Shown: one piece after another, positions 62,201-63,733 of the stretch
Position numbering within the stretch: position 1 is the stretch's first letter
Layout: each line of letters begins with the position of its first letter
From: Lamellibrachia columna
Lineage: Eukaryota > Annelida > Polychaeta > Sabellida > Siboglinidae
Assembly: GCA_963662155.1 (NCBI GenBank)
Contig: OY759266.1
Coordinates: 181,001 to 245,000, forward strand
DNA length: 64,000 bases
Reading direction: 5' to 3'
Notes under the pieces: generated by a model
Database searches by the model: none
Told to the model about the DNA's origin: nothing
Seen by the model: the letters and a program-made list of their open reading frames with translations, nothing else
Program-made: the position numbers and the translations under genes

Positions 62201-63733
62201 CTTAGCATCAATTCGTCGTTTCATATGCAGATGACGAATTCGTATTTTCACGCACCGGTAGCGCCTTTGGCATATTGGTTTCGCATCGTTTAGATTGGAG
62301 GCATGCCATTTTACCACAGTGTCATATTAGTACTGCATACTAAATTGCATTTAGGACTGTTTATCTAATTCTTATGCGAGACGTATTTGTGAATCTCGAT
62401 TGCAATTTCAAACCGCCTAAGCGAAGCCAACATCACCGATTGATGTCGACGGCAGCGCCAAACAAACAACTTGTTGACAGTCGTTCATTGTCGTTGACAT
62501 TGTTCACCTGTTTCTTGAGAATTGTCAAAGCAATGCTAAATAGGTGTAAGCAGGCCCATTTGGCATTTCCCCCGGCGGCAGAAAATCGGGGTCCACGACC
62601 AACAGCCTAATATCCGAATTCGCGATATAACGTTGTTTTTCCCACTACACACCGTGCTGTCCGTCGCCATTTTGGAAATAAAATATTTAGAGAAAAAAAT
62701 TACGAAAATAATGATTACTGTCCGCCTTAGCAGGGACAGAAAACCAAAATATCCTGTCCGCTGTCCGCGTTCACCAGGTGTCCCCTCATCAGAGGGACAT
62801 TAACATGGTAAAACAGTCCGTACATTGAGAAAGTGTCCCGCCATAGCAGGTGTCTGCTCATCGGAGGGTCCGTTGAAGGCAGGTACTACTGTAATCAATA
62901 TTATATGAAGTATTGACTGGGTGATAGCTGCAGAGTGAGCAGATATACACAGTGTGAAATAGCATGAGAGTAGGTTTATAACCAGTGGATGATAATAGGG
63001 TATGTCTTCATTGCAGCAAGAGCCAGTGCTGCGGAAGGAACTGAGCAAGGTTCGTCAGGCGAACCGTGTTTTCACCTTTCAGACAAGAATCTGGTTGCCT
63101 AGCAACTGGGTGGTGACACGCACCTTGTATGGTCAGACAGACATCGTTCCAACCGTGGTTGTCAACAATCCAGCAGCCTACACAGGCATTGTTGTTGACC
63201 CAGACCAGGTAGGCAACTAGGCATTGTTGTTGACCTAGACCAGGTAGATAATTAGGCATTGTTGTTGATCCAGACCAAGTAGGCAACCAGGCATTGTTGT
63301 TGATCCAGATCAGGTAGACAATTAGGGATTGTCATTGATCCAAACCTAGTAGGCAACTAGGCATTGTTGTTGATCCAGACCAGGTAGATAATTAGGCATT
63401 GTGTTGATCCAGACCAAGCAGGCAACCAAGCATTGTTGTTGATCAGGTTGGCAACTAGGACCAGGTAGACAACTAGGCATGTTGCTGTTTCTATGTGTGA
63501 GTTATAGTATAACTAGGCCACACTCCCCAACAGTGGCCCTACTGATCATATCAACACTGCCATAACTTCATTGACTGACAGTTGACATGTCGTGTGTTTG
63601 TTGTGTGCAGCCCAAGTACAATGTGAGGAAGTACTCATGGAGGAAGACCAACACACGCTACCCTTTCTGGCGCTGGCTCAACTACTGCCACCGCACCTGG
63701 GCCTGGACATGGAATGCAATGTTCTGGCTGGGG
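8325..63733 (+). CDS. Large unrecognised gene, 17 exons visible, 3' end beyond window
   Basis: Joined exons: 8325-8351, 9348-9425, 10738-10821, 12567-12694, 13081-13186, 16459-16576, 17810-17907, 21023-21103, 22065-22146, 24108-24209, 40981-41012, 47918-48011, 52632-52723, 59119-59199, 61061-61180, 63017-63208, 63611-63733. All introns are GT-AG and all 16 joins keep phase, giving 546 codons without a stop; this phase agreement is the main proof. I do not recognise the family. The protein is soluble-looking and alpha-helical for about 500 residues, starts acidic (MMDSENEPE), has a proline stretch (FRPPPAPYKF) near residue 245, and ends in a Trp-rich stretch (residues 506-546) suggesting entry into membrane segments. 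Tandem repeats occupy all introns. The ATG may not be the true start: the frame is open leftward to the acceptor. Every exon was placed by eye from splice sites and frame. Confidence 0.85.
9009..9300. repeat. Intron 1 minisatellite, 26-bp unit, about 11 copies
   Basis: The unit is tatcagttaaccaccaacca plus gctccg, with ccc/cca variants. It stops about 45 bp left of the exon 2 acceptor. The rest of intron 1 (8,352-9,008) is AT-rich with a few loose copies of tatattagtgcatta (8,850-8,935). Confidence 0.95.
9348..9425 (+). CDS. Exon 2 (residues 10-35)
   Basis: Acceptor cttgtgttccag and donor CAG|gtacgt. It encodes REPLRFDLDLNNVPP and then DMVEVMLQIKQ, in phase 0 at both ends. The exon is 78 nt and is followed after about 40 bp by an 18-bp minisatellite. 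Confidence 0.85.
9465..10690. repeat. Intron 2 minisatellite, 18-bp unit, about 68 copies
   Basis: The unit is gtggcatacagtggggct, with gg/ga, ct/gt and gct/gca variants. The unit is a multiple of 3 and lacks stops in several frames, so ORFs of 425 codons (+) and 443 codons (-) appear here; neither is a gene. Variants become more diverged at the right end (10,500-10,690). Confidence 0.97.
10738..10821 (+). CDS. Exon 3 (residues 36-63)
   Basis: Acceptor gttgtgtgtttcag and donor GAG|gtaatg. It encodes LCEKMLFHWKTFPIILP and then ASITEKRVGSE, in phase 0 at both ends (84 nt). Confidence 0.88.
10847..11097. repeat. Intron 3 minisatellite a, 32-bp unit, about 8 copies
   Basis: The unit is ggccattggcttctccttgc followed by aatctctcttta. 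It starts 26 bp inside the intron. From 11,098 to 11,270 the intron looks unique. Confidence 0.93.
11276..12525. repeat. Intron 3 minisatellite b, 16-bp unit, about 75 copies
   Basis: The unit is taactgttgggagggg. Variants include a ttgg insertion (20 bp), tcgg for gagg, and taaccgttg in the right-hand third, so the array is zoned by subtype. Minus-strand ORFs rich in Pro, Thr and Gln are by-products. It ends about 40 bp before the exon 4 acceptor. Confidence 0.96.
12567..12694 (+). CDS. Exon 4 (residues 64-106)
   Basis: Acceptor attgtatgacag (weak pyrimidine tract) and donor GG|gtaaat. It encodes ETITFKDLFISPTFDELEEV and continues to KQLKSVQEMG. The 128 nt leave two bases of a glycine codon (phase 2). 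The middle is acidic. Confidence 0.87.
12905..13020. repeat. Intron 4 tandem repeat, 28-bp unit, about 4 copies
   Basis: The unit is gggccaccaatctaaggcat followed by gtttagtt. This is the shortest array and sits in the shortest full intron (386 bp). Confidence 0.9.
13081..13186 (+). CDS. Exon 5 (residues 106-141)
   Basis: Strong acceptor ttctatttttgcag and donor AGC|gtatgt. One base completes glycine 106. It encodes EFDVESIHFPGQVHRWRLTQ and then LLQKGTKRSHETLLS, ending in phase 0. Confidence 0.9.
13270..13330. repeat. CA-rich microsatellite
   Basis: Imperfect acacac/catgcgcac tract in intron 5, followed at 13,367-13,396 by tcctgaagaaggctactaaa and a second half aggtagccgacgttg. The latter resembles the ctgaagaag plus hairpin plus cgaaac motif near the Penelope-like element at 47,109. 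Confidence 0.6.
13421..14300 (-). mobile_element. Non-autonomous DNA transposon copy with TTAA-edged TIR
   Basis: The left edge ttaaaggtagccggggcagc matches, inverted, the right edge of the complete copy at 59,327-60,487. The interior matches that copy in reverse complement to at least 14,040 (shared landmarks: ttcgaaccaacg, the fill around ttattaaaaaatcaatgc, caggaaacgttgcctaat). Beyond that, similarity fades and the right end is not defined. It holds no transposase. Confidence 0.65.
14301..15120. other. Intron 5 interior, no gene seen
   Basis: AT-rich sequence with no convincing exon. The phrase cgggagatttg recurs at 14,948-14,989. Overlapping short minus ORFs at 14,688-15,159 have no recognisable content. 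Confidence 0.5.
15125..16450. repeat. Intron 5 minisatellite, ~32-bp unit, about 40 copies
   Basis: The core is gaactgtactagtgacatgt followed by ctgaggttgaag; shorter units lack gaactgt or replace it by gactg. The left half (to about 15,650) alternates three unit lengths as a higher-order block. The last unit runs into the exon 6 acceptor: gacatgtct at 16,438-16,446 is followed by gtgtttttgtag. Confidence 0.96.
16459..16576 (+). CDS. Exon 6 (residues 142-181)
   Basis: Acceptor gtgtttttgtag and donor TTTG|gtaagc. It encodes DAALALRLLIITSRNRFASH and then FFSLSQSLKSIGKAFWQIF. The N-terminal half is hydrophobic but interrupted by basic residues, so more likely a buried helix than a membrane span. 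It ends in phase 1. Confidence 0.9.
16680..17625. repeat. Intron 6 pyrimidine-rich minisatellite, 28-bp unit
   Basis: The regular part (about 17,090-17,600) repeats ctctttgacctgctctcgtc plus gccctact; the left part is a looser mix of ctc-ttcgtcgcccta pieces. The plus strand is almost purine-poor over 900 bp. Confidence 0.94.
17810..17907 (+). CDS. Exon 7 (residues 181-213)
   Basis: Acceptor ttataattttcag and donor ACA|gtgagt. Two bases complete Asp 181. It encodes DILFGMPSTTPGNLSGKL and then EEHTKFLVAELKST, ending in phase 0. Confidence 0.9.
18040..18195 (+). mobile_element. CR1 LINE 3' tail remnant (copy 2)
   Basis: The text ttgctagcagcatcaataca, then atatctcagaagggcgggtt, then actcgataagccaatatctt and a final atcttgttaaat matches the CR1 3' end in order, with about 150 bp preserved. 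Its last base abuts the first unit of the exon 8 minisatellite. Confidence 0.8.
18196..21022 (+). repeat. Intron 7 minisatellite made of the exon 8 splice acceptor and exon head
   Basis: Unit of 60 bp (short form about 53 bp), about 48 copies. Each contains tgttacag followed by ccccagtgtcgccaacaatg and gatgcttctatgtgactaca. The last copy is the real acceptor plus the first 42 nt of exon 8. In the exon's own frame the copied head is closed by TAA (atctaatg) or TAG (atctagtg) in the units, exactly where exon 8 goes on with CGC. The 98-118-codon ORFs seen here lie in another frame and are by-products. Confidence 0.97.
21023..21103 (+). CDS. Exon 8 (residues 214-240), half of it shared with the intron array
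   Basis: Acceptor acatgttacag at 21,022 and donor AAG|gtagac. It encodes PQCRQQWMLLCDYIRDRCKE and then LGLNKQK, phase 0 at both ends. The first 42 of 81 nt are the same as the minisatellite unit; only the last 39 nt (from cgcgacagg) are unique. The frame agrees with exons 7 and 9, so the exon is real, not a chance ORF. Confidence 0.88.
21396..22025. repeat. Intron 8 minisatellite, ~29-bp unit, about 21 copies
   Basis: The core is gtttctctgtcctagtcctg followed by tcagtcgtt. It is well diverged (older than most arrays here). The left 290 bp of intron 8 looks unique and AT-rich. Confidence 0.93.
22065..22146 (+). CDS. Exon 9 (residues 241-268)
   Basis: Acceptor attgtgttttccag and donor AAAG|gtagat. 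It encodes TEFRPPPAPYKFQTPNGM and then EVDLRLFNK. The Pro-rich stretch suggests a linker. It ends in phase 1. Confidence 0.88.
22515..24098. repeat. Intron 9 minisatellite, 22-bp unit, about 72 copies
   Basis: The unit is ccactgccccttgatgtctg plus at, with ttg/atg/gtg and gat/cat variants. Three units make 66 bp, so long minus-strand frames stay open (up to 247 codons) without being genes. The array ends only about 10 bp from the exon 10 acceptor. The 370 bp before it hold nothing recognisable. Confidence 0.96.
24108..24209 (+). CDS. Exon 10 (residues 268-302)
   Basis: Acceptor ccccattatcctacag and donor AAAG|gtaaca. It encodes DLMEKCTSVIQRVLERES and then RGWYIKFKDKVIAEVK. High third-position GC stands out from the flanks. 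It is followed by the 16.8-kb intron 10. Confidence 0.92.
24303..24570 (+). mobile_element. Penelope-like element fragment (N-terminal RT region)
   Basis: The frame includes LQKDPTRKCQTELIRMLRTL and then EKGKITKDQYWYSYPT, the segment that in Penelope-like elements leads into the first reverse transcriptase motif. A frameshift follows at about 24,540. Pieces of the same type continue at 27,960 and 33,005 in the same orientation, consistent with one interrupted element. Confidence 0.7.
24714..25567. mobile_element. Pogo/Tigger-like MITE, deleted copy
   Basis: The left end CAGTAGTACCTGCTTTCAAT is mirrored by the right end (reverse complement TAGTACCTGCCTTCAACGGA), with TA on both sides. Inverted ends beginning CAGT-G/T-ACCT and TA target sites are typical of pogo/Tigger elements. 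Internal phrase aagtgtccctacatggcagg also occurs in inverted form near the right end. It shares about 700 bp with 61,650-62,400. The short ORFs inside are not transposase. Confidence 0.75.
25920..27476. mobile_element. hAT-like non-autonomous element (limits uncertain)
   Basis: The right end, read inward, is cagggttgactgaattactt, then repeated ttgagtaaaagtag, a layout common in hAT elements. The left part (25,930-26,095) has acgaagtag and aagtaacg repeats of the same style. The middle is AT-rich with a short gacaggggccct repeat (26,740-26,845). No 8-bp target duplication was found, so two separate remnants are possible. Confidence 0.45.
27555..27905. repeat. Intron 10 minisatellite a, 28-bp unit, about 12 copies
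   Basis: The unit is tactaccctacccctggggt followed by ggcagtag; cctgggg and cctaggg forms alternate. Confidence 0.94.
27960..28437 (+). mobile_element. Penelope-like element fragment (RT core), broken
   Basis: Pieces read NSQELAMEMSGLKVKEGES, then FVSYDVV with a stop where the element normally continues into the first catalytic aspartate region, then after a 15-bp gagatctagagactg expansion (28,163-28,235) NLKVDNIIELLKFVLDM, and in shifted frames the GSPVSPNV-type segment (28,345-28,370). It is cut at 28,437 by the 3' tail of the CR1 copy. Confidence 0.7.
28975..31428 (-). CDS. CR1 ORF2: AP-endonuclease plus reverse transcriptase (C-terminus frameshifted)
   Basis: 817 codons are open. The N-terminal AP-like endonuclease shows LNARSIVNKKNEL, ITESW, GGGVILYV, IMGDFNH and GNSDHNQIHF, covering its catalytic N, E, D and SDH motifs. 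The reverse transcriptase follows from about residue 480: KKGSRNKSENYRPVSLTSV, GFDKVPRQRLLLKLKAHGI, GVPQGSVLGPILFLIYINDL and the catalytic FADDT. The frame ends at YKAIVRPHL because of an 8-bp insertion; the rest (LRDLSYEEHLKECGLTTLE and so on) lies in another frame down to 28,520. There is no ATG between the frame opening at 31,431 and the endonuclease core, so translation must depend on ORF1. Confidence 0.88.
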   Translation of the reverse strand: MFKLVEVQGGYLDVSQAEQDTTDKPIPNRPKNISETGYRCICLNARSIVNKKNELNIMVEDIDPHIIGITESWANIDITDAELGLTGYVMFRKDRIGRRGGGVILYVKESIQAYEIKLEREADCDEAVWCKIVSGNSKLTIGLVYQSPNINEEDNTKIKTAIKEVSKGECIIMGDFNHGHIQWNSLESTGSEDQQFLFLIQDSFLIQHVLEPTRGENVLDIVLSSQKELVDNVKILEPLGNSDHNQIHFDINVKSESKNKKTYKRNFHKGNYKDMRKYLAKLDWNNMLMNKTAIECWNILKYEIESIIDKFVPFQKQGKRCRKKHLSKEAIRKIVLKQTMWRVYRRTGKEEDYANYKEALNAATTEIRQSKRSYEQKLACNIKNDSKSFYAYVRSKQNVQDKVGPLEDSAGNIISQGFLMAEDLNGYFSSVFTKEDISSLPVADAKFQGAKSEYLGPLVVTPEMVAKKIKAMKENKSLGVDGIPPKLLMETVEQISILLARVFNLSLKEGVVPFEWKEANIIPLFKKGSRNKSENYRPVSLTSVICKLLERLIKDHMVDFLVKHKLLNSSQHGFLKARSCLTNTLCFLEEITKWIDVGSPVDIIYLDFQKGFDKVPRQRLLLKLKAHGIGDSITDWIEQWLTNRRQRVVVDGEVSNWKSVLSGVPQGSVLGPILFLIYINDLDDRMTSNVLKFADDTKLFRKVNTDSDKQHLQNDLDRLVKWSEKWQMLFNFWKCKCLHTGHGNLDVNYKMGDTVLGTTVKEKDLGVTISADMKVSEQCGIAASKGNQILGLIRRNITYKGKKLIIPLYKAIVRPHL
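31416..32542 (-). pseudogene. CR1 ORF1: zinc-finger plus SGNH-type esterase, two frameshifts
   Basis: Three frames in sequence: 32,542-about 32,150, then about 32,139-31,745, then 31,739-31,416. The first begins MMAPCKRQLKATRHLICGSC and carries a C-x2-C ... C-x2-C (PHD-like) finger as known for CR1 ORF1. A Gly-Glu-Lys low-complexity stretch follows, where a C-run at 32,151-32,158 marks the first frameshift. The second frame has the esterase GDS block (VFVGDSIVRKTD), the third its DxxH block (DGLHLSGKG). A small deletion near 31,740 shifts the frame and removes the middle of the esterase. Esterase-bearing ORF1 is known from CR1 elements. Confidence 0.8.
33005..33170 (+). mobile_element. Penelope-like element C-terminal fragment
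   Basis: The frame reads VDMESHRRHMKEAIWICKTG and, one base shifted, NQDKGNYKLPQVYNDVI. This is the conserved tail following the GIY-YIG-type endonuclease of Penelope-like elements. It is on the same strand as the fragments at 24,303 and 27,960. Confidence 0.65.
33255..34545. repeat. Intron 10 minisatellite b, ~29-bp unit, about 43 copies
   Basis: The unit is ccactgcttgtgtcagtgag plus accccgaga. It is strongly diverged, with unit lengths from about 21 to 32 bp. It lies between the Penelope fragment and the next CR1. Confidence 0.95.
34546..36197 (-). mobile_element. CR1 LINE (copy 4), internally deleted and degraded
   Basis: The 3' end lies at 34,555-34,940 (RTINEWNKLSTDCV and neighbours readable on the minus strand), then reverse transcriptase pieces up to about 35,650 (PVDIIYFDFQKVFDNVPHQR). 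At about 35,650-35,690 the sequence jumps to 5' UTR-like text also found at 32,810-32,990, so ORF1, the endonuclease and part of the RT are deleted. The 5' UTR holds repeated actgtaaacaaacaccttt blocks and is split by the Harbinger-like insertion; it resumes at 39,532. Confidence 0.75.
36362..38970. repeat. 42-bp minisatellite arranged as 84-bp dimers, inside the Harbinger-like element
   Basis: The unit is tctggttgggtcagattgga followed by gttgcctgtgcatccaaccc. In the left two thirds a type A unit (gggtcagattgg) alternates with a type B unit (gcatcagattcg), giving an 84-bp higher-order repeat. The right third is a mix of more diverged units with gtatccagctcag. Because 42 is a multiple of 3, open frames of 705 codons (+) and 632 codons (-) arise; I do not regard them as genes. 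Confidence 0.97.
39060..39242 (+). pseudogene. MADF/Myb-like DNA-binding domain remnant of the Harbinger-like element
   Basis: The frame starts MVEARTWTSAIEDAFVSLWE, continues ERSCLHHTCSNRNSYIKTS and ends at a TAG after 60 codons. The W...ED.FVSLW.E...CL pattern is that of MADF / Myb-SANT-like domains, which Harbinger elements encode as their second protein. A frameshift near residue 42 and the missing rest make it non-functional or a first exon only. Confidence 0.6.
39535..39754. repeat. CR1 copy 4 5' UTR remainder and (AT)n microsatellite
   Basis: 39,535-39,660 continues the repeated CR1 5' UTR text (taaacaaaccc, tccctctgactacatgttaa). From 39,662 to 39,754 it is a pure AT dinucleotide run of about 93 bp. 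Confidence 0.85.
39755..40808. repeat. Intron 10 minisatellite c, 54-bp unit, about 19 copies
   Basis: The unit is ctgaagaatgtggttgttat, tagcagtagacttacatcag, acacaatatgtcta. Sites vary between two states in a mosaic (gtt/att, gttatt/gtcatt, cagtag/cagcag, agac/agtc). 54 is a multiple of 3, explaining the 400-codon frames on both strands. Confidence 0.97.
40981..41012 (+). CDS. Exon 11, 32-nt microexon (residues 302-312)
   Basis: Acceptor tttctttcaaatgtag and donor GAG|gtaagt. Two bases complete Gly 302; it encodes GKNLSHGEITE and ends in phase 0. It is the only segment in 24,210-47,917 that I found to fit the phase-1 end of exon 10 and the phase-0 start of exon 12, and it has a strong pyrimidine tract and donor. 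Confidence 0.72.
41130..41310. repeat. Palindromic MITE-like hairpin with AT core
   Basis: gggtaaagtgatccatgggt (about 41,139-41,163) is mirrored by acccatgggttactttacc (about 41,258-41,277) around a TA-rich core (41,178-41,245). It would fold into a long hairpin. No target duplication was defined. Confidence 0.6.
41311..41780. other. Intron 11 spacer, nothing recognised
   Basis: AT-rich sequence without a convincing exon, RNA gene or transposon end. Confidence 0.5.
41800..42985 (+). mobile_element. CR1 LINE (copy 5), different subfamily, 5'-truncated with stops
   Basis: The RT part is open for about 200 codons (PVDVVYLDFQKAFDKVPRQR, GVPQGSVLGPILFLIYINNL, KFADDTKLF) to a TGA at 42,406. TAG codons follow at about 42,494 and 42,567, and a small deletion at 42,680. 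The end reads VINEWNKLPNDCV and RYLIRAGYT. Differences throughout (RKQRVIVDGEISNW and others) place it in another subfamily from copy 3. The tail ccttgttaaattgtcaagga lies next to the MITE at 43,000. Confidence 0.85.
42999..44348. mobile_element. MITE with 30-bp terminal inverted repeats and TA sites
   Basis: The left end ctaccgtgaaatgacaaaag plus ggagcaagtga is mirrored at 44,316-44,346 (tcacttgctccctttttgtc, atttcacggcag). TA flanks both ends. About 1.35 kb with no transposase. The inner sequence gacaaaagggaacaagtgac (44,132) is a third copy of the terminal motif. Confidence 0.8.
44385..45088. repeat. Intron 11 minisatellite, 78-bp unit, about 9 copies
   Basis: The unit is ttacagcccttgtacctcta, cagaacgggtgaccttatga, gaggggactactggcacagt, gaagtacaaacataca. 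Short units lack about 20 bp (cagaacgggtgaccttatga). Each unit has ttacag, but no nearby exon matches it. Confidence 0.94.
45089..46099. other. Intron 11 spacer, nothing recognised
   Basis: AT-rich sequence with short chance ORFs (45,184-45,488). No exon fitting phase 0-0 with good splice sites was found. Confidence 0.5.
46100..47190 (-). mobile_element. Penelope-like element fragment with inverted terminal repeats
   Basis: On the minus strand the frame reads MSHDAVSLFTNTPILKTMEI, a stop, then ALLDFVLNTTYFIFRNTVYQ, QKFGTALRSPVSPIVANLF and SCRPRMWKR. Next the catalytic YVDD has become stop-VDD (TAG at about 46,695), followed by HEEEAEGTIPFLDTLL, then HPLHQKMGVIRTLLDRCETL. The element is bounded by an inverted repeat of about 80 bp (46,100-46,180 against 47,108-47,190). 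It is inactive. Confidence 0.8.
47109..47140 (+). ncRNA. Hammerhead-ribozyme-like relic at the Penelope element end
   Basis: ctgaagaagattgctgatag followed by cagtcgaaactt: a CTGA block, a short hairpin (ttgctgatagcag) and CGAAAC. Penelope-like elements are known to carry hammerhead motifs in their terminal repeats. The canonical CTGATGA box is altered, so this copy is probably not active. The inverted partner is at 46,150-46,182. Confidence 0.3.
47191..47825. other. Intron 11 spacer, nothing recognised
   Basis: AT-rich, with a short gtgttatgtgtgatg repetition at 47,787-47,832. No exon seen. Confidence 0.5.
47830..47917 (+). repeat. 43-bp tandem copies of the exon 12 acceptor and exon head
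   Basis: The unit is gggtgaacacagctttaatg, gatgtcatgtgtattctcac, aga. Acceptor-like ctcacag ends at 47,874 and again at 47,917; a partial unit precedes. The last copy runs into exon 12 (agggtgaacacagct then attatggatgaattc). The unit is not a multiple of 3. Confidence 0.92.
47918..48011 (+). CDS. Exon 12 (residues 313-344)
   Basis: Acceptor gtgtattctcacag and donor ATTG|gtgagt. It encodes RVNTAIMDEFVRRVFEAL and then CTDEELESLQPKI, ending in phase 1. Its first 15 nt are tandemly copied upstream together with the acceptor. Confidence 0.9.
48014..48595. repeat. Intron 12 minisatellite a, 47-bp unit, about 12 copies, starting at the donor
   Basis: The unit is gagtctggcagtagtgggat, gtgttatagctgaggtagag, cttcaat. 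The first copy begins with the gagt of the exon 12 donor (gtgagttggcag). In the later copies the preceding gt is lost (atgagtc, tggagtc), so no decoy donors remain. Confidence 0.94.
48596..48834. other. Intron 12 unique spacer
   Basis: AT-rich, no exon or element seen. Confidence 0.5.
48835..52631 (+). repeat. Intron 12 minisatellite b: exon 13 acceptor and exon head, 58-bp unit, about 66 copies
   Basis: Unit: gtctaaccactgaggtcttg, tgtag, then gggacctacttgtacaacaa, atcacctgtgtat. The part after tgtag is the start of exon 13, and the last copy is the real acceptor (gtcttttgtag). Variants ggtacc/gggacc, aatcacc/agccacc and ttgtg/ttttg are mosaics. A block of about 1,216 bp is duplicated: landmarks aaacacaggtc (50,643 and 51,859) and cttttgtag (50,943 and 52,159) have equal spacing. 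Confidence 0.97.
52632..52723 (+). CDS. Exon 13 (residues 344-374), its head shared with the intron array
   Basis: Acceptor gaggtcttttgtag and donor GAG|gtatag. Two bases complete Gly 344. It encodes DLLVQQATCVLGMHQAVE and then NLKAKLYKHKQE, ending in phase 0. The first 31 nt occur unchanged in array units that carry agccacc; the remaining 61 nt are unique. Confidence 0.9.
52745..52990. repeat. Intron 13 minisatellite a, ~15-bp unit
   Basis: The unit is gtgtatgctactagg with many variants (acg, tatg, agcttg). It begins 22 bp inside the intron. Confidence 0.92.
53047..53420. repeat. Intron 13 minisatellite b, 18-bp unit, about 20 copies
   Basis: The unit is gagcggggtgacctggtg. It is GC-rich among AT-rich neighbours. 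In frame it reads acidic repeats on plus and Pro/His repeats on minus; not a gene. Confidence 0.95.
53513..56478. repeat. Intron 13 minisatellite c, 47-bp unit, about 62 copies
   Basis: The unit is agcatgtatgctaccaaaga, agtacaagttcttgacccca, gtcctgt. Unit types (ccaaag/ccagag, gtcctg/gccctg, ttcttg/ttattg/tacttg) alternate as dimers over much of the array. The left 500 bp carry the tacttg type only. Confidence 0.97.
56479..56784. other. Intron 13 spacer, nothing recognised
   Basis: AT-rich, no exon or transposon end seen. Confidence 0.5.
56785..58056 (+). mobile_element. CR1 LINE (copy 6), internally deleted, several stops
   Basis: Near 56,821 text matching the SVFTKEDI region of ORF2 jumps directly to TKWIDEGSPVDII, an internal deletion relative to copy 3. 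Stops break the RT (at about 56,923, 57,038 and 57,150). A long clean stretch follows: MLFNFGKCKCLHTGHGNLD, LRDLSYEERLKQCGLTTLE, FFSLKKYSRTRGH. The 3' UTR ends with gcaaatcttgttaaatc (58,040-58,057). Confidence 0.85.
58085..58852. repeat. Intron 13 minisatellite d, 26-bp unit, about 29 copies
   Basis: The unit is gttacattgatgtgtgttac plus tgtgtt; gcatg and accat variants cluster in the middle (58,440-58,620). 58,853-59,118 is unique and without a recognisable gene. Confidence 0.95.
59119..59199 (+). CDS. Exon 14 (residues 375-401)
   Basis: Acceptor ttgatggatgcttcag (weak tract) and donor CAG|gtgggc. It encodes LGTHLVKAYPLRSRIEAWV and then NEKFMEFQ, in phase 0 at both ends (81 nt). Confidence 0.85.
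59327..60487. mobile_element. Complete MITE-like element edged by TTAA
   Basis: Inverted ends: ttaaggtggctggggtggct on the left, and ttaagatagctggggtggct as the reverse complement of the right end. TTAA at both outer edges would fit the target site of piggyBac-type elements, but the tips do not start with the usual C-run. 1,161 bp without transposase. An inverted relative lies at 13,421. Confidence 0.7.
60488..60794. other. Intron 14 spacer, nothing recognised
   Basis: A 66-codon ORF (60,583-60,783) is present without recognisable content; no splice sites frame it in the phase needed. Confidence 0.5.
60795..61020. repeat. Intron 14 tandem repeat, ~47-bp unit, about 4.5 copies
   Basis: The unit core is catgtgaattgtctgaaact, gctctgtctagaccgagcat. 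It is strongly diverged and stops 40 bp before the exon 15 acceptor. Confidence 0.85.
61061..61180 (+). CDS. Exon 15 (residues 402-441)
   Basis: Acceptor gtgacgtttgcag and donor GAC|gtcagt (a weak donor). It encodes KDFIQQHQWSAHEETMEV and then CRRQKLDQAYYF, VHRDLIFMRD, phase 0 at both ends. The donor and the last nine exon bases are repeated in tandem downstream. Confidence 0.88.
61171..61425 (+). repeat. 42-bp tandem copies of the exon 15 donor and exon tail
   Basis: The unit is catgagagac|gtcagtcact, gtgtgttcttctctaatgtg, cc. Junction dinucleotides: GT (61,181, the real donor), GT (61,223), AT (61,265), GT (61,307), AT (61,349), TT (61,391-61,394). The unit is a multiple of 3 and open from the exon to the third copy, ending at a TAA at about 61,289. 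Confidence 0.93.
61650..62891. mobile_element. Pogo/Tigger-like MITE, longer copy
   Basis: It matches 24,728-25,480 at high identity from ggacacttctgtatccaagc onward, then carries about 400 bp absent from that copy (62,410-62,810), and ends with the same ccgttgaaggcaggtactac-tg and TA. The extra part contains further copies of ggtgtcccctcatcagaggg. The left tip is damaged (agcagacacttcaacggac). No transposase. Confidence 0.75.
63017..63208 (+). CDS. Exon 16 (residues 442-505)
   Basis: Acceptor atgtcttcattgcag and donor CAG|gtaggc. Encodes QEPVLRKELSKVRQANRV, FTFQTRIWLPSNWVVTRTL, YGQTDIVPTVVVNNPAAYTG, IVVDPDQ, phase 0 at both ends. It is the longest exon seen and reads like a beta-rich domain. 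The last 24 nt are repeated downstream with the donor. Confidence 0.92.
63185..63475 (+). repeat. 35-bp tandem copies of the exon 16 donor and exon tail
   Basis: The unit is ggcattgttgttgacccaga, ccag|gtaggcaacta. GT donors recur exactly every 35 bp at 63,209, 63,244, 63,279, 63,314, 63,349 and 63,384; the next copy has GC. 35 is not a multiple of 3, and the first intronic codons contain TAG (gtaggcaactag), so use of a later donor would truncate the protein. Confidence 0.93.
63611..63733 (+). CDS. Exon 17 (residues 506-546), Trp-rich
   Basis: Acceptor gtttgttgtgtgcag and donor GGG|gtaagt. It encodes PKYNVRKYSWRKTNTRYPFW and then RWLNYCHRTWAWTWNAMFWL, G, phase 0 at the 3' end. Seven Trp in 33 residues behind a basic stretch suggest an interfacial or first membrane segment. 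The protein continues beyond the window. Confidence 0.9.
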
